Shown in pieces: positions 55,227-63,604 of a stretch of DNA of 64,000 nt. The first letter of the stretch is position 1. Each line of letters starts with the position of its first letter. The notes beneath the pieces were generated by a model. That model had not been told where the DNA came from and ran no database searches. It worked only from the letters and a program-made list of their open reading frames with translations. The translations under genes and the position numbers were made by a program. Source of the DNA: Rhodanobacter thiooxydans (GTDB lineage: Bacteria > Pseudomonadota > Gammaproteobacteria > Xanthomonadales > Rhodanobacteraceae); NCBI RefSeq assembly GCF_021545845.1, contig NZ_CP088923.1, positions 3,782,001 through 3,846,000 on the forward strand, written 5' to 3'.

Positions 55227-55601
55227 TCAGGCGCCAACCTGCCGCCGCACCGCATCCATGTCGCGGATCGGGCGAACCTCGATCGCACCGGTACGCGACC
55301 ACGGGAAGGTCGAGGCGATGCGCACCGCCTCGTCCATGTCGGCAGCCTCGATCAGGTTGAAGCCGCCCAGGTATTCCTTGGTCTCGGCGTACGGGCCATC
55401 GACCACGCTGGTGGCGCCGTTGCGCACGCGCACGGTGCGCGCCGTCGCCGGCGCTTCCAGCTGTTGCGAGTCGTGCAGTTGCCCGTTCGCGCGCAAGGCG
55501 TCGGCCTTGGCGAAGCAACCGTGCATCAAGGTGTCGAACTCGCCTTCGGGCAGCGCGTCCAGCAAGGCGTCGTCGCAGTAGATCATCACGAGAAACTTCA
55601 T
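55227..55601 (-). CDS. YciI-family protein (DGPF domain)
   Basis: 124 residues from the ATG at 55601. Dimeric ferredoxin-like YCII domain: MKFLVMIYCDDALLDAL, GQLHDSQQLEAPATARTVRV, the conserved DGPYAETKEYLGGFNLIEAA with the DGPF-like motif, and EAVRIASTFPW closing. Members are often paired with ECF sigma factors, but none is adjacent. Function unknown. Confidence 0.9.
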   Translation of the reverse strand: MKFLVMIYCDDALLDALPEGEFDTLMHGCFAKADALRANGQLHDSQQLEAPATARTVRVRNGATSVVDGPYAETKEYLGGFNLIEAADMDEAVRIASTFPWSRTGAIEVRPIRDMDAVRRQVGA

Positions 55602-55646
55602 GGCGTCCTCGGCGGGGATGCGGGGCGAAGGAGCGATAATGCCGCA

Positions 55647-56219
55647 ATGAGCACCGCGCCCGATAGCTTGCACGCCCTGTCCTGCCATCCGATCGCCTTC
55701 GTGCGCTCGCCGTATGCGCAGCGTATCGACGCGCCGCACCAGCCCACCGTGGTGGCCGGCACCGAGACGGGGGCGGCGGCCGAAGCGGTGGTCGAGTTCG
55801 TGGCCGGCTTCCCCGCGGCGGCGTTCCGCGACCTCGCCGGCTTCGAGCGCATCTGGCTGCTGTTCGCCTTCCATCGCAGCGAGGGCTGGAAGGCCGAGGT
55901 GCGTCCGCCGCGCGGCGGCGGCAAGCGCAGCGTGCTGGCCACGCGCTCGCCGCACCGGCCCAATGCGATCGGGCTGTCCGCGGTGGAACTGGTGGCGGTG
56001 GAGGAAGGCGCGCTGCGCGTGCGCGGGGTGGACCTGCTCGATGGCACGCCGATCCTCGACATCAAGCCGTATGTGCCCTACGCGGACGCGTTCCCGCAGG
56101 CACGCGCGGGCTGGATCGACACCATCGACGCGGCGCAGGGCCGCCGCTCCGCGCCGGGGCCGCGCAAGCCGCGTTCGGCGCGGCCACGCGGCACGGACGA
56201 CGACGTCAACGCATCATGA
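55647..56219 (+). CDS. trmO: tRNA (N6-threonylcarbamoyladenosine37-N6)-methyltransferase
   Basis: TrmO (formerly TsaA, UPF0066), methylating t6A37 of tRNA-Thr. 190 residues from the ATG at 55647. Characteristic segments: HPIAFVRSPYAQRIDAPHQP, ATRSPHRPNAIGLSAVELV and LDIKPYVPYADAF. The C-terminus is Arg/Pro-rich. Interesting given the tRNA-Thr(UGU) gene elsewhere in the window, whose product is a substrate class of this enzyme. It overlaps the stop of the convergent HMA-like gene by 6 bp. Confidence 0.93.
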   Translation: MSTAPDSLHALSCHPIAFVRSPYAQRIDAPHQPTVVAGTETGAAAEAVVEFVAGFPAAAFRDLAGFERIWLLFAFHRSEGWKAEVRPPRGGGKRSVLATRSPHRPNAIGLSAVELVAVEEGALRVRGVDLLDGTPILDIKPYVPYADAFPQARAGWIDTIDAAQGRRSAPGPRKPRSARPRGTDDDVNAS

Positions 56220-56459
56220 GCAGCTGCCGCAGCAGGTGCTGCCGCCGCTGACGTGGATCTGCCGCGGCTCGGACACGCGTGCGGCCTCATAGCCCGCCTC
56301 CTGCAGTGCGGTGATGACCTGGCCGGAGGTCAGCTGTGCCGATACGTCGATCTGTCCGGCGACGGCATCCGCGGTGACCTTCGCGGTGGCGTCATGGGCA
56401 CGCAGGATGGCGGCGATGGCGCCGGTGGCGCCGGCAAGATCCTTCACTTGAAACAGCAT
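56214..56459 (-). CDS. HMA-like small protein with cysteines only at the C-terminus
   Basis: 81 residues from the ATG at 56459. The fold pattern is that of a heavy-metal-associated domain: MLFQVKDLAGATGAIAAILR, AHDATAKVTADAVAGQIDVS and GQVITALQEAGYEA. The CxxC metal site of true HMA proteins is missing from the first loop; instead the protein ends SGGSTCCGSCS. Either the site has moved to a C-terminal tail, or the protein uses the cysteines differently, as in a redox or assembly role. Function unknown. Confidence 0.78.
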   Translation of the reverse strand: MLFQVKDLAGATGAIAAILRAHDATAKVTADAVAGQIDVSAQLTSGQVITALQEAGYEAARVSEPRQIHVSGGSTCCGSCS

Positions 56460-56649
56460 CGGTACGGTCTCCAGGGTTGAGGGCGGCCTATCCGCCGGCG
56501 GCGATGGTGACCGGCGCCCCGCCCGGGCGCCCTGACCGGGATCAGGGCCATCCCAGTCGGTGAGACGCGCGCCCGGCATGCTGCGCGGGCCGGCGCGGAG
56601 CGCTCCGCCGCCGGCACCGGTGCATTGGCAGTGGATCGGTTCCAACCCT

Positions 56650-56686
56650 GGCCGCGCCAGTTCCGCACCTGGCGCGGCCTTTTTTT
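56650..56686 (+). terminator. Strong orphan intrinsic terminator
   Basis: GGCCGCGCCAG and CTGGCGCGGCC form a perfect 11-bp stem with an 8-nt loop, followed by seven T on the plus strand. The nearest plus-strand gene (trmO) ends 430 bp upstream, and the intervening plus strand holds no gene. It may close a small RNA starting somewhere after 56460 (the region carries GTGCATTGGCAGTGGATCGG just before it) or terminate read-through from trmO. Confidence 0.9.
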
Positions 56687-56729
56687 GCTTCATGGAGCGC
56701 CGCCTCGACTCGAAATGTCCACCCCCCTC

Positions 56730-56865
56730 GTCATTCCGGCGAAGGCCGGAATCGCACTTCAATCGTGAAGAGGTGCATCGTGTTGGCCATGACCTCTGGT
56801 TGGCGACTCACGCGTGATGGCTCTCTTTGTCGTTCAAGTGCGATTCCGGCCTTCGCCGGAATGAC
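56730..56865. repeat. 30-bp perfect inverted-repeat element of the GTCATTCCGGCGAAGGCC type
   Basis: A 30-bp arm beginning GTCATTCCGGCGAAGGCC and ending GCACTT (56730-56759) is repeated exactly in inverse orientation at 56836-56865. Each arm has an internal palindrome (CCGGCGAAGGCCGG-like). Total 136 bp, non-coding. The core is a dispersed intergenic repeat known in several proteobacteria; the paired arms suggest a mobile or REP-doublet origin. Confidence 0.9.
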
Positions 56866-57019
56866 AGTGGGGGGATTGTCGGAGCCTCGACACTGTGGGC
56901 AGTGACCATGGGAAAGACCCCTCAGCGGGCCGCGGCGCGCGGCGAGCGCGCTTCTGAAAATATTCCGGACAGCAGGCGCAAGCCGGGATGACGAACAAAA
57001 CCGGATTTTCGGGGGTCCC

Positions 57020-58702
57020 TCACGGCGGCGTCGCAACCACCGGCAGCCACGGCGACACGCGCGGACGCTCCAGCGCGGCAAGCAGCGGCGGGTCGCGGTC
57101 GTACACGTCGGGACGGAAGCCGACCCGGCCGTCCTCGCGCAGGTCCACCGTCCAGTACGCCAGCAGCAGGGTCACCGGCTTGCGCAACATCACGGTCTGC
57201 GTCTTCAGTGTGTCGATCGCGCCGTCGATGCTCGCGCGGTCCCAGCGCTGCTGATCATCCAGCAGCAGCTCGGCCAGCTCGCGTGGACGTTCCACCCGGA
57301 TGCAGCCGGAGCTGAAGGTGCGCCGCTCGTTGGCGAACAGCTCCTGGTGCGGGGTGTCGTGCATGTATACCGCGTAGTCGTTCGGGAAGCGAATCACCAG
57401 CCTGCCCAGCGAATTGCCCGGGCCGGCGTCCTGGCGCAGCACGATGCCGCGCGGGTTGGCCCAGTCCACGCTGGAGGGCGACAGCTCGCGGCCCTGATTG
57501 TCCAGCACCCGGATGCGGTTGGCGGCAAGGTAGCCGCGGTTCTTGCGCACCTTCGGCAGGATGTCGTTCTTCAGGATGGTCGGCGGCACCGTCCAGGTCG
57601 GGTTGAGCGTGAGGTAGGTGATCTTCGACTTGAACACCGGCGTGCTGCGGTACGGCTTGCCCACCTGCACGCGCGAGCGCCACACCGGCTTGCCGTCCTT
57701 GTAGTAGGCGACCTGGTAGCCGGCGATGTCGACCACCACGAAATCGCCCTGCAGCTGGTACAGCAGCCAGCGCGCGCGCTCCAGGTTCACGCGCAGCTGG
57801 TCGATCCGCGCCGCGACCGGCACATTCAGCGCCGCCAGGGTGGCCTTGCCCAGGTGGCCGTCGGGCGTCAGGTACTGTTCGCGCTGGAATTGTTTCAAGG
57901 CGGCCTCCAGCGTCGGGTCGTACAGGTCGTCCACGCCCGCACCCACCGCATAGCCGACCAACTGCAGCCGCTGGCGCAGTGCCGGCACGCGCGCATCGTG
58001 CGTGCCCGGCTTCAGCGTGGCGCCGTCCGCAATCGCGGGCCAGCCGCCCTGCGCCGCCACCTCGCGCAGCTTCGCCAGCGCAGTGCGCAGCTGGCCGTAC
58101 AGCGGATGCTGCGGCCGCGCCCGCGCGAACAACTCGCCGACCGTACCTTGCGCCAGCGCATCGCGCACCGCCTTGAGGCCCCGTGCCTGGTCGAGCTGGC
58201 GCGGATCGAAGTTCCAGTGGGTGTCCAGCGTGGCCGGATCGACCTTGCCGCGATACAGATGCAGCAGCGCGCCAAGGCAGGCATCGGTGGCCAGCAGGTC
58301 GAACTGCGCGCGCTGCTGCGGCGTGGCGCGCGGGTCGACGAGCACGGCGCGCCCGCGCTGCAGCTCGTCCAGCGCATAGTCCTGCGGGTCGAGGCCGTCC
58401 GTGGCCACATCGCGCAGCGCGGCCAGCAGCTGATCGAGGTCGTCCGGGCGCGTCCACGCCGGCGCGAAACGGTTTTGCTCGTAGAACACCGCCACCGCGC
58501 CGCCGGGCGTCCCGACGGCATCGGCGTCGGCATGCGCGCCGCGCCACTGTTCGACCCGCTCGCGGATCTGCTCGGCCACCGGGCTCAGCGGCTGCTCGCC
58601 CGCGGCCTGCCGGACGTCGGGCTGCTGCGCCTGCGCGGCCACTCCCAGCAGCAGGCCCAGCAGGATGATGACGCGAACGGCACGGGGGATTTTTGGCGGC
58701 AC
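57020..58702 (-). CDS. L,D-transpeptidase (LdtD/YcbB-like)
   Basis: 560 residues: signal peptide (VIILLGLLLGVAAQAQ), an N-terminal scaffold domain, a peptidoglycan-binding-like domain (LKQFQREQYLTPDGHLGKAT, about residues 285-305), and a C-terminal YkuD catalytic domain with His in YMHDTPHQELFANERR and Cys in FSSGCIRVERPREL. Forms 3-3 cross-links in peptidoglycan in the periplasm. Length and domain order match the YcbB/LdtD class. A second transpeptidase-like gene of a different type lies divergently next to it. Confidence 0.94.
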   Translation of the reverse strand: MPPKIPRAVRVIILLGLLLGVAAQAQQPDVRQAAGEQPLSPVAEQIRERVEQWRGAHADADAVGTPGGAVAVFYEQNRFAPAWTRPDDLDQLLAALRDVATDGLDPQDYALDELQRGRAVLVDPRATPQQRAQFDLLATDACLGALLHLYRGKVDPATLDTHWNFDPRQLDQARGLKAVRDALAQGTVGELFARARPQHPLYGQLRTALAKLREVAAQGGWPAIADGATLKPGTHDARVPALRQRLQLVGYAVGAGVDDLYDPTLEAALKQFQREQYLTPDGHLGKATLAALNVPVAARIDQLRVNLERARWLLYQLQGDFVVVDIAGYQVAYYKDGKPVWRSRVQVGKPYRSTPVFKSKITYLTLNPTWTVPPTILKNDILPKVRKNRGYLAANRIRVLDNQGRELSPSSVDWANPRGIVLRQDAGPGNSLGRLVIRFPNDYAVYMHDTPHQELFANERRTFSSGCIRVERPRELAELLLDDQQRWDRASIDGAIDTLKTQTVMLRKPVTLLLAYWTVDLREDGRVGFRPDVYDRDPPLLAALERPRVSPWLPVVATPP

Positions 58703-58846
58703 GGCACGATCCTGCGCAGGGGATGCCGCCTGTCATAGCACAGCTGCCGGTCGGCGCAAGCGCCGGCCGCGCGCGACGGGTTCTTAACGAGGGGCTGCTA
58801 GGATCGACCACCGCATGCCCGAGCCGATCCCAGCCCTGCCGTTTCG

Positions 58847-59548
58847 ATGAGCCGATTTCCACGCCCCGCCGCCGTCCTGATGCTGCTTCTCGGCAGCGGT
58901 TTCGCCACGGCGCATGCCGCGGAACCGTCGTTGCAGGACGCGCTCAGCAAGCTCGCGCCGCACGCGAACCCGAAGGTGATCGCTCTGGCGCTGGCCGCCA
59001 CCGAATGCGCCACCGCGCAGGGCCAGCCGCCTACCGACCGGCTGGCGGTGATCGACTATTCGAAACCCTCCACCGAGCCGCGACTGTGGGTGTTCGACCT
59101 GGCCAAGCGCAAGCTGCTGTACCACGAGCTGGTGGCGCACGGACGCAACACCGGCGAGAACCTGGCGACGGCCTTCTCGAACCGGCCGGAGAGCCTGCAA
59201 TCGAGCCTGGGCCTGTTCCGCACGCTGGGCACCTATGACGGCCACAACGGTTACTCGCTGCGCATGGAAGGCCTCGAACCGGGCACCAACGATCATGCGC
59301 TGGAGCGCGCGCTGGTGATCCACGGTGCGGCCTACGTCAATTCGGCCATCGCCCGCCAGCAGGGTCGCATCGGCCGCAGCTACGGCTGCCCGGCGGTGCG
59401 CAACGCGATCGCGCGGCCGCTGATCGACGCGCTCAAGGGCGGCCAATACGTGTTCTCCTACTACCCCGATGCGCGCTGGCTGGGCAGCTCGCCCTACCTC
59501 AAGTGTGGCGTCGGACGCGCCATGACCGCCAGACTCGCCGCCCCCTGA
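58847..59548 (+). CDS. Murein L,D-transpeptidase catalytic domain protein (YkuD_2 type)
   Basis: 233 residues with a signal peptide (AAVLMLLLGSGFATAHAA). It has the PF13645-type pattern: LAVIDYSKPSTEPRLWVFDL, LLYHELVAHGRNTGENLA, ERALVIHGAAYVN and GRIGRSYGCPAVRNAIARP, with the probable catalytic Cys and His. Relatives are wrongly or incompletely characterised; a peptidoglycan role is likely. Divergent from the LdtD-like gene. Confidence 0.85.
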   Translation: MSRFPRPAAVLMLLLGSGFATAHAAEPSLQDALSKLAPHANPKVIALALAATECATAQGQPPTDRLAVIDYSKPSTEPRLWVFDLAKRKLLYHELVAHGRNTGENLATAFSNRPESLQSSLGLFRTLGTYDGHNGYSLRMEGLEPGTNDHALERALVIHGAAYVNSAIARQQGRIGRSYGCPAVRNAIARPLIDALKGGQYVFSYYPDARWLGSSPYLKCGVGRAMTARLAAP

Positions 59549-59584
59549 AGCCGCGCCGGCGGCATGCACGCCGACGCGGCGCCT

Positions 59585-59965
59585 TCAGCGCGTCGCCCCC
59601 AGCAGCCCCACGTGATAACCGGCCGCGCGCAGCCTGGCGGTCGCCTTCGCGTTCAGCACCAGCAGCACGATCAGGCTGATCAGCGGCACGAACATCAGCA
59701 CGATCAGGATCACCCGCACTAGCATCGAATAGCCCAACCCCGAGCACAGGCGGAAGGTGCCGATCAGCCCCATCAGCGCCGCAGCCAATACCACCAGCAC
59801 ACCGACCGGACCGAGCCAGACCCGCGCGGCGGCGCCCGCGAAATAGGCGAGGATCGAATAGATGATCAGCTTCTGCGCGCTGGCCACCTGCCCGATGCCG
59901 GCGTCGCTCGCCGGCGGCGCCGCGATGTCGGCCTTCGGCGCCTCGTACGGATTGTAGGTGTTCAT
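59585..59965 (-). CDS. Small uncharacterised membrane protein with NPYxAP lead
   Basis: 126 residues from the ATG at 59965, which has GGGGAAAGGGA upstream. Begins MNTYNPYEAPKAD, followed by a short Ala/Pro region and three hydrophobic helices (about 38-55, 58-75 and 85-110; LVRVILIVLMFVPLISLIVL). Soluble lead and membrane body are common among hypothetical xanthomonad proteins with an NPYxAP start. Function unknown. Confidence 0.75.
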   Translation of the reverse strand: MNTYNPYEAPKADIAAPPASDAGIGQVASAQKLIIYSILAYFAGAAARVWLGPVGVLVVLAAALMGLIGTFRLCSGLGYSMLVRVILIVLMFVPLISLIVLLVLNAKATARLRAAGYHVGLLGATR

Positions 59966-60150
59966 TCCCTTTCCCCTGTGAATGGACGACGCAAGGCGGT
60001 TGCCCGCCGCTACCGGCACGGCGACACGGGCGACGCATGCACGGCCGCGGCCCGATGGTCGAGCCGGTGGACTGCCGAAGCTGCGATGCGTATCCCCCTG
60101 TCCCCTGCCACGGCGATTATGCCCGAAGCCGCCGTGCCCACCGCCCCTTC

Positions 60151-60330
60151 AGGGAAGCGCTGATTTCGCTCGTCATCCAGCGAGGCGCCTTTCAACAGCC
60201 GGAGGCTGGTCAAGCTGGGATCCAGCGCCTCCAAACTGCTGAACGCAAGGGCGCTGGATGACCAGACCTTCGTCTGTTGAAAAGCGCTTCCTGCCTTCGC
60301 ACGAATGACGAGCAAAATCAGGGCTTCCCT
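60151..60330. repeat. MITE-like element with 26-bp terminal inverted repeats
   Basis: The left end AGGGAAGCGCTGATTTCGCT (continuing CGTCAT, 60151-60176) and the complement at 60305-60330 match over 26 bp with two mismatches. An inner pair (GTCATCCAGCG at about 60172 and CGCTGGATGAC at about 60253) adds a second stem. 180 bp, no coding capacity. The right terminus overlaps the trehalase stop codon (60329-60331), so insertion may have provided or modified that stop. Confidence 0.8.
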
Positions 60331-61981
60331 AGCGCTCGCCGGGGGACTCGCGCAACAGCGCCCGCATCTTCAGGTACACGCCGTTGCTCCAGCCGAAGCC
60401 GATCACGTTGGCGGTGTAGCCGGCGCTGATCTTCACGTCGGCATTGCCGCTGGCCATGTTGTATTTCTCGCGGATGGTGCCGTCGTGGGCGAGGCTGCGG
60501 TCGATGGTGGCGGTGAATTCGTGCGCGATGCGGCGGGCGTCGTCGTGGAAGCCGTAGGCGTCCAGCCCGGCCACCCCCAGCCAGTTGGTCGGCGCCCAGC
60601 CGAACGGCGCATCCCACTGCGCGCCGCTGGCGTGGTCGCTGGTCTGCAGGCCGCCCTTGCGCTCGAAGATGCCAAGTTTGCCGCGCAGCGATTCGGCCTG
60701 CGCCTGCGATGCCGCGCCGGCCCACAGCGGATAGAAGGTGGCGACGAAGTGATAGTCGGACGGCTTGCCGCGCACGAAGTCGTAATCCATATACATGCCC
60801 TGGTCGGCACGCCACAGGTACTTGTCGATCGCCGCGCGCCGTGCCGCGGCGGCATCGTTCCAGCGTGCCGCATCCGCCGCGTTCCCCAGCTGCACGGCGA
60901 AGTCGTGCAGGTCGCGCTCGTAGCGGTACAGCAGGCTGTTCAGATCGACCGGCGCGTAGTGATGGGTGGAGCCGCTGAACGGACCCACGCGGAAGCTGGT
61001 GTCGAAACCCGACTCGCGCATCGCGCGGTCGCCGAGGTAGAAGTCGGCGCTCAGACGATAGCCTTGCGACCAGGCGCCGGCGCAGACCTTCGAAGCCTCG
61101 ACGTCGCAGCTGGCGGTCTTCAGTCGCGCGGCTTCGGCCGCATCCGGATGCTCGGCGGCCTTGACCAGGTAGCCGGGATCCTCCGACGGGTGCGCGAGCA
61201 GCCAGTCGATCACGCCGCGCAGGTAGCTGCTGTCGCGCATCTCCAGCACCGGCGCGGCGCCGCCGTAGTCGTAGTAGCGCGCCAGGCCAGTGTCGCCGGC
61301 CTGGTGCTCCTTGCGCGTCCAGGTGGAGTAGTCGCGCACGGCGAGCGGATACGCGTGTTCGAGCCATGCATGCGCTTCGGCCTTGCTCTGGAAGCTGTCC
61401 GGGTCGTCCAGCACGGCACGGATCATCGAGCTCAGAAACGGCGGCTGCGAACGGCTGAGGTAATAGGTGCGGTTCGCGTTGAGCACCGCGCCGTAGTACT
61501 GCACCTCGAACAGCGCGTTCTCGACCATGTCGCGCGCCAGCGCCTCGCGGTGGTCGGCGACCAGGCCGAGCACGATGAAGTAGCTGTCCCAGCCGTACAT
61601 CTCGTTGAAGAAGCCACCCGGCACCACGTACGGATGCGGCAGATAGAGCAGGCCCTGCCGCGGCAGCGAGGTCGACGCGATGTCGCCGAGCTGGTCGATC
61701 GCCCGCGGCAGCACGTGCACGTCGACGTTGCAGCGCTGTTTCACCGCGGCCAGACCCGGCGGTGTCGGCAGGTTCGCCGGCAGGTACAGCACCGGCTGCG
61801 TGCCCACCTTGGGATCGCGCAGGGCCGAGCAGTCTTCCATCGAGCGCGTCAGCGTGGTCCACGCGTGGTCGATATAGGCCTCGGTCTTCTGCGCATCGGG
61901 CGCCTGCTTTGCGGGCGCCGCGGTGACGAAGACCAACGACGCGAGCAACAGGAAGATTCGGGACAGCGGTTTCATCGACAT
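60329..61981 (-). CDS. treA: Periplasmic trehalase (GH37)
   Basis: Hydrolyses trehalose to two glucose in the periplasm. 550 residues with a signal peptide (LSRIFLLLASLVFVTAAPA). GH37 signatures: PGGFFNEMYGWDSYF and QWDAPFGWAPTNWLG; catalytic acid/base region near SGFDTSFRVGPFSGS and EKYNM near the C-terminus. Start at 61981 or the ATG six bases later. The C-terminus is truncated slightly by, or ends within, a repeat element; the final residues are ESPGER. Confidence 0.95.
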   Translation of the reverse strand: MSMKPLSRIFLLLASLVFVTAAPAKQAPDAQKTEAYIDHAWTTLTRSMEDCSALRDPKVGTQPVLYLPANLPTPPGLAAVKQRCNVDVHVLPRAIDQLGDIASTSLPRQGLLYLPHPYVVPGGFFNEMYGWDSYFIVLGLVADHREALARDMVENALFEVQYYGAVLNANRTYYLSRSQPPFLSSMIRAVLDDPDSFQSKAEAHAWLEHAYPLAVRDYSTWTRKEHQAGDTGLARYYDYGGAAPVLEMRDSSYLRGVIDWLLAHPSEDPGYLVKAAEHPDAAEAARLKTASCDVEASKVCAGAWSQGYRLSADFYLGDRAMRESGFDTSFRVGPFSGSTHHYAPVDLNSLLYRYERDLHDFAVQLGNAADAARWNDAAAARRAAIDKYLWRADQGMYMDYDFVRGKPSDYHFVATFYPLWAGAASQAQAESLRGKLGIFERKGGLQTSDHASGAQWDAPFGWAPTNWLGVAGLDAYGFHDDARRIAHEFTATIDRSLAHDGTIREKYNMASGNADVKISAGYTANVIGFGWSNGVYLKMRALLRESPGER

Positions 61982-62081
61982 GATCTTGCGTCCGGGGAAG
62001 GGGCGTGGCCTGCATCATCACGCCGCTGGCACCGTTATGCTAGCGACGCCCTCCCATGCCGATGCGTTCGAAGGAACCGCC

Positions 62082-62933
62082 ATGCGCCTCATCCCGCTGC
62101 TGCTCGCCGTGGTCATGCTGTCGCTCCCGTTGCCGCCGGCCGCGGCGCAGACGCTGCGCGTGATGAGCTTCAACGTGCGCCTGCCCAGCCCCGACGACGG
62201 CGCGAACCGCTGGGAGCTGCGCCGCGACCTGATGGTGCGCACCATCCGCGAACAGGCGCCCGACCTGATCGGCACACAGGAGCTGTACAAGCTGCAGGGC
62301 GACTATCTGGTCAGCAAGCTCACGCACTACGCCTGGTTCGGGCGCGGCCGCCGCGGCGACGACGGCGACGAGCACATGGGCGTGCTTTACCGCACCGACC
62401 GGCTCAAGCTGGTGGAGTCCGGCGACTACTGGCTGTCCGACACGCCGGACGTGCCCGGTAGCATCAGCTGGGGCCATCCGTTCCCACGCATGGTGACCTG
62501 GGCGATCTTCGAGCTGAAGGCCGGCAGCCAGCGCTTCTACTACGCCAACACACACTTCCCCTACCGCGACCAGGACGAACCGGCACGCACCCGCGCGGCG
62601 CAGGAAATCCTTCATCGCCTCCAAGCCGTACCCGCAAACCTGCCGATCGTGCTGACCGGCGACTTCAACACCACCCCGGCCAGCCCTGCCCATACTCTGC
62701 TCACCGGGCTGCTGCAGGACGCAAGGCTCGCTGCCGACACCCACAGTGGCCCGGAAGCCACCTTCCACGATTTCACCGGCACGCCGGACCGGCGCATCGA
62801 CTGGATCCTCTACCGCGGCCTGCACGCCACGGCACTGCGCACGATCACCACGCACCAGGACGGGCACTATCCGTCCGATCATTTTCCGGTAGTCGCCGAA
62901 CTGCACTGGCCGCAGCACGGCCCGGCGCACTGA
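62082..62933 (+). CDS. Secreted endonuclease/exonuclease/phosphatase (EEP) family protein
   Basis: 283 residues from the ATG at 62082 with GAAGGA 7 bp upstream; signal peptide LAVVMLSLPLPPAAAQT. EEP-fold motifs: MSFNVRLPS, Glu in DLIGTQELYKLQ, His/Asn in YANTHFPYRD, Asp-Asn in LTGDFNTTPASP, DRRIDWILY and closing SDHFPVVAEL. Acts on phosphodiester or lipid phosphates outside the cytoplasm; substrate unknown. Divergent from trehalase, about 100 bp apart. Confidence 0.9.
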   Translation: MRLIPLLLAVVMLSLPLPPAAAQTLRVMSFNVRLPSPDDGANRWELRRDLMVRTIREQAPDLIGTQELYKLQGDYLVSKLTHYAWFGRGRRGDDGDEHMGVLYRTDRLKLVESGDYWLSDTPDVPGSISWGHPFPRMVTWAIFELKAGSQRFYYANTHFPYRDQDEPARTRAAQEILHRLQAVPANLPIVLTGDFNTTPASPAHTLLTGLLQDARLAADTHSGPEATFHDFTGTPDRRIDWILYRGLHATALRTITTHQDGHYPSDHFPVVAELHWPQHGPAH

Positions 62934-62992
62934 GTCGCCGCTTCAGCCGACCGTCGTCATCGCAGCGCGCGGCCACGCCGGACGCTGCATGC

Positions 62993-63403
62993 TCACGCGC
63001 CGTCGCGCGTTTCCCGCAGGCGCAGGATGAACACGATCACCGGCACCGCCGCACCCGCCAGCGCCCACGGCAGCCAGGCGTGATCGTGCAGCAGCCAGAT
63101 CGACGTGGTCATCGACAACACGATCAGCGCGACCGCGCTGAACTTGGCCCGCCGCGGGATCGTGCGCTCGCGCTCCCAACGCACAATCGCCGGCCCCAGC
63201 CGCGGCCGTGCCAGCAGCCAGCGATGCCAGCGCGGCGACGCACGCGACCAGCAGGCAGCGGTCAGCAGCAGGAACGGCACCGTCGGCAGCAAAGGCAGCA
63301 CCGTACCGACCACACCCAGCACCAGCGACACCGCGCCGAGCGCGAACAGCAGCCAGCATACGGGGCGGGCGCGGCGTGGCTCCGGAACGACAGGATCGGA
63401 CAT
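62993..63403 (-). CDS. DUF454/YbaN-like membrane protein
   Basis: 136 residues from the ATG at 63403. YbaN family layout: WLLFALGAVSLVLGVVGTVL, PLLPTVPFLLLTAACWSRAS, HRWLLARPRLGPAIVRWERE, and two further helices. Inner-membrane protein of unknown function. Convergent with the EEP gene. Confidence 0.88.
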   Translation of the reverse strand: MSDPVVPEPRRARPVCWLLFALGAVSLVLGVVGTVLPLLPTVPFLLLTAACWSRASPRWHRWLLARPRLGPAIVRWERERTIPRRAKFSAVALIVLSMTTSIWLLHDHAWLPWALAGAAVPVIVFILRLRETRDGA

Positions 63404-63604
63404 GGACAGGGAGCAGGCTCGGGGGCAGGTGCCGATCGACTCTAGCGCATGCCGACAGGATGGATCGCCGGCCCCGGAAGATTCTGACCAGCACGCTGCC
63501 ATACTGATTATTTCTAGATCGACGGCGGCTACCGACCCAAAGCGGACTTACAGCATGACCAAGTCGGCTGGCTCTGACGTCGAACGATGGAGCAAGTGGC
63601 CGGA

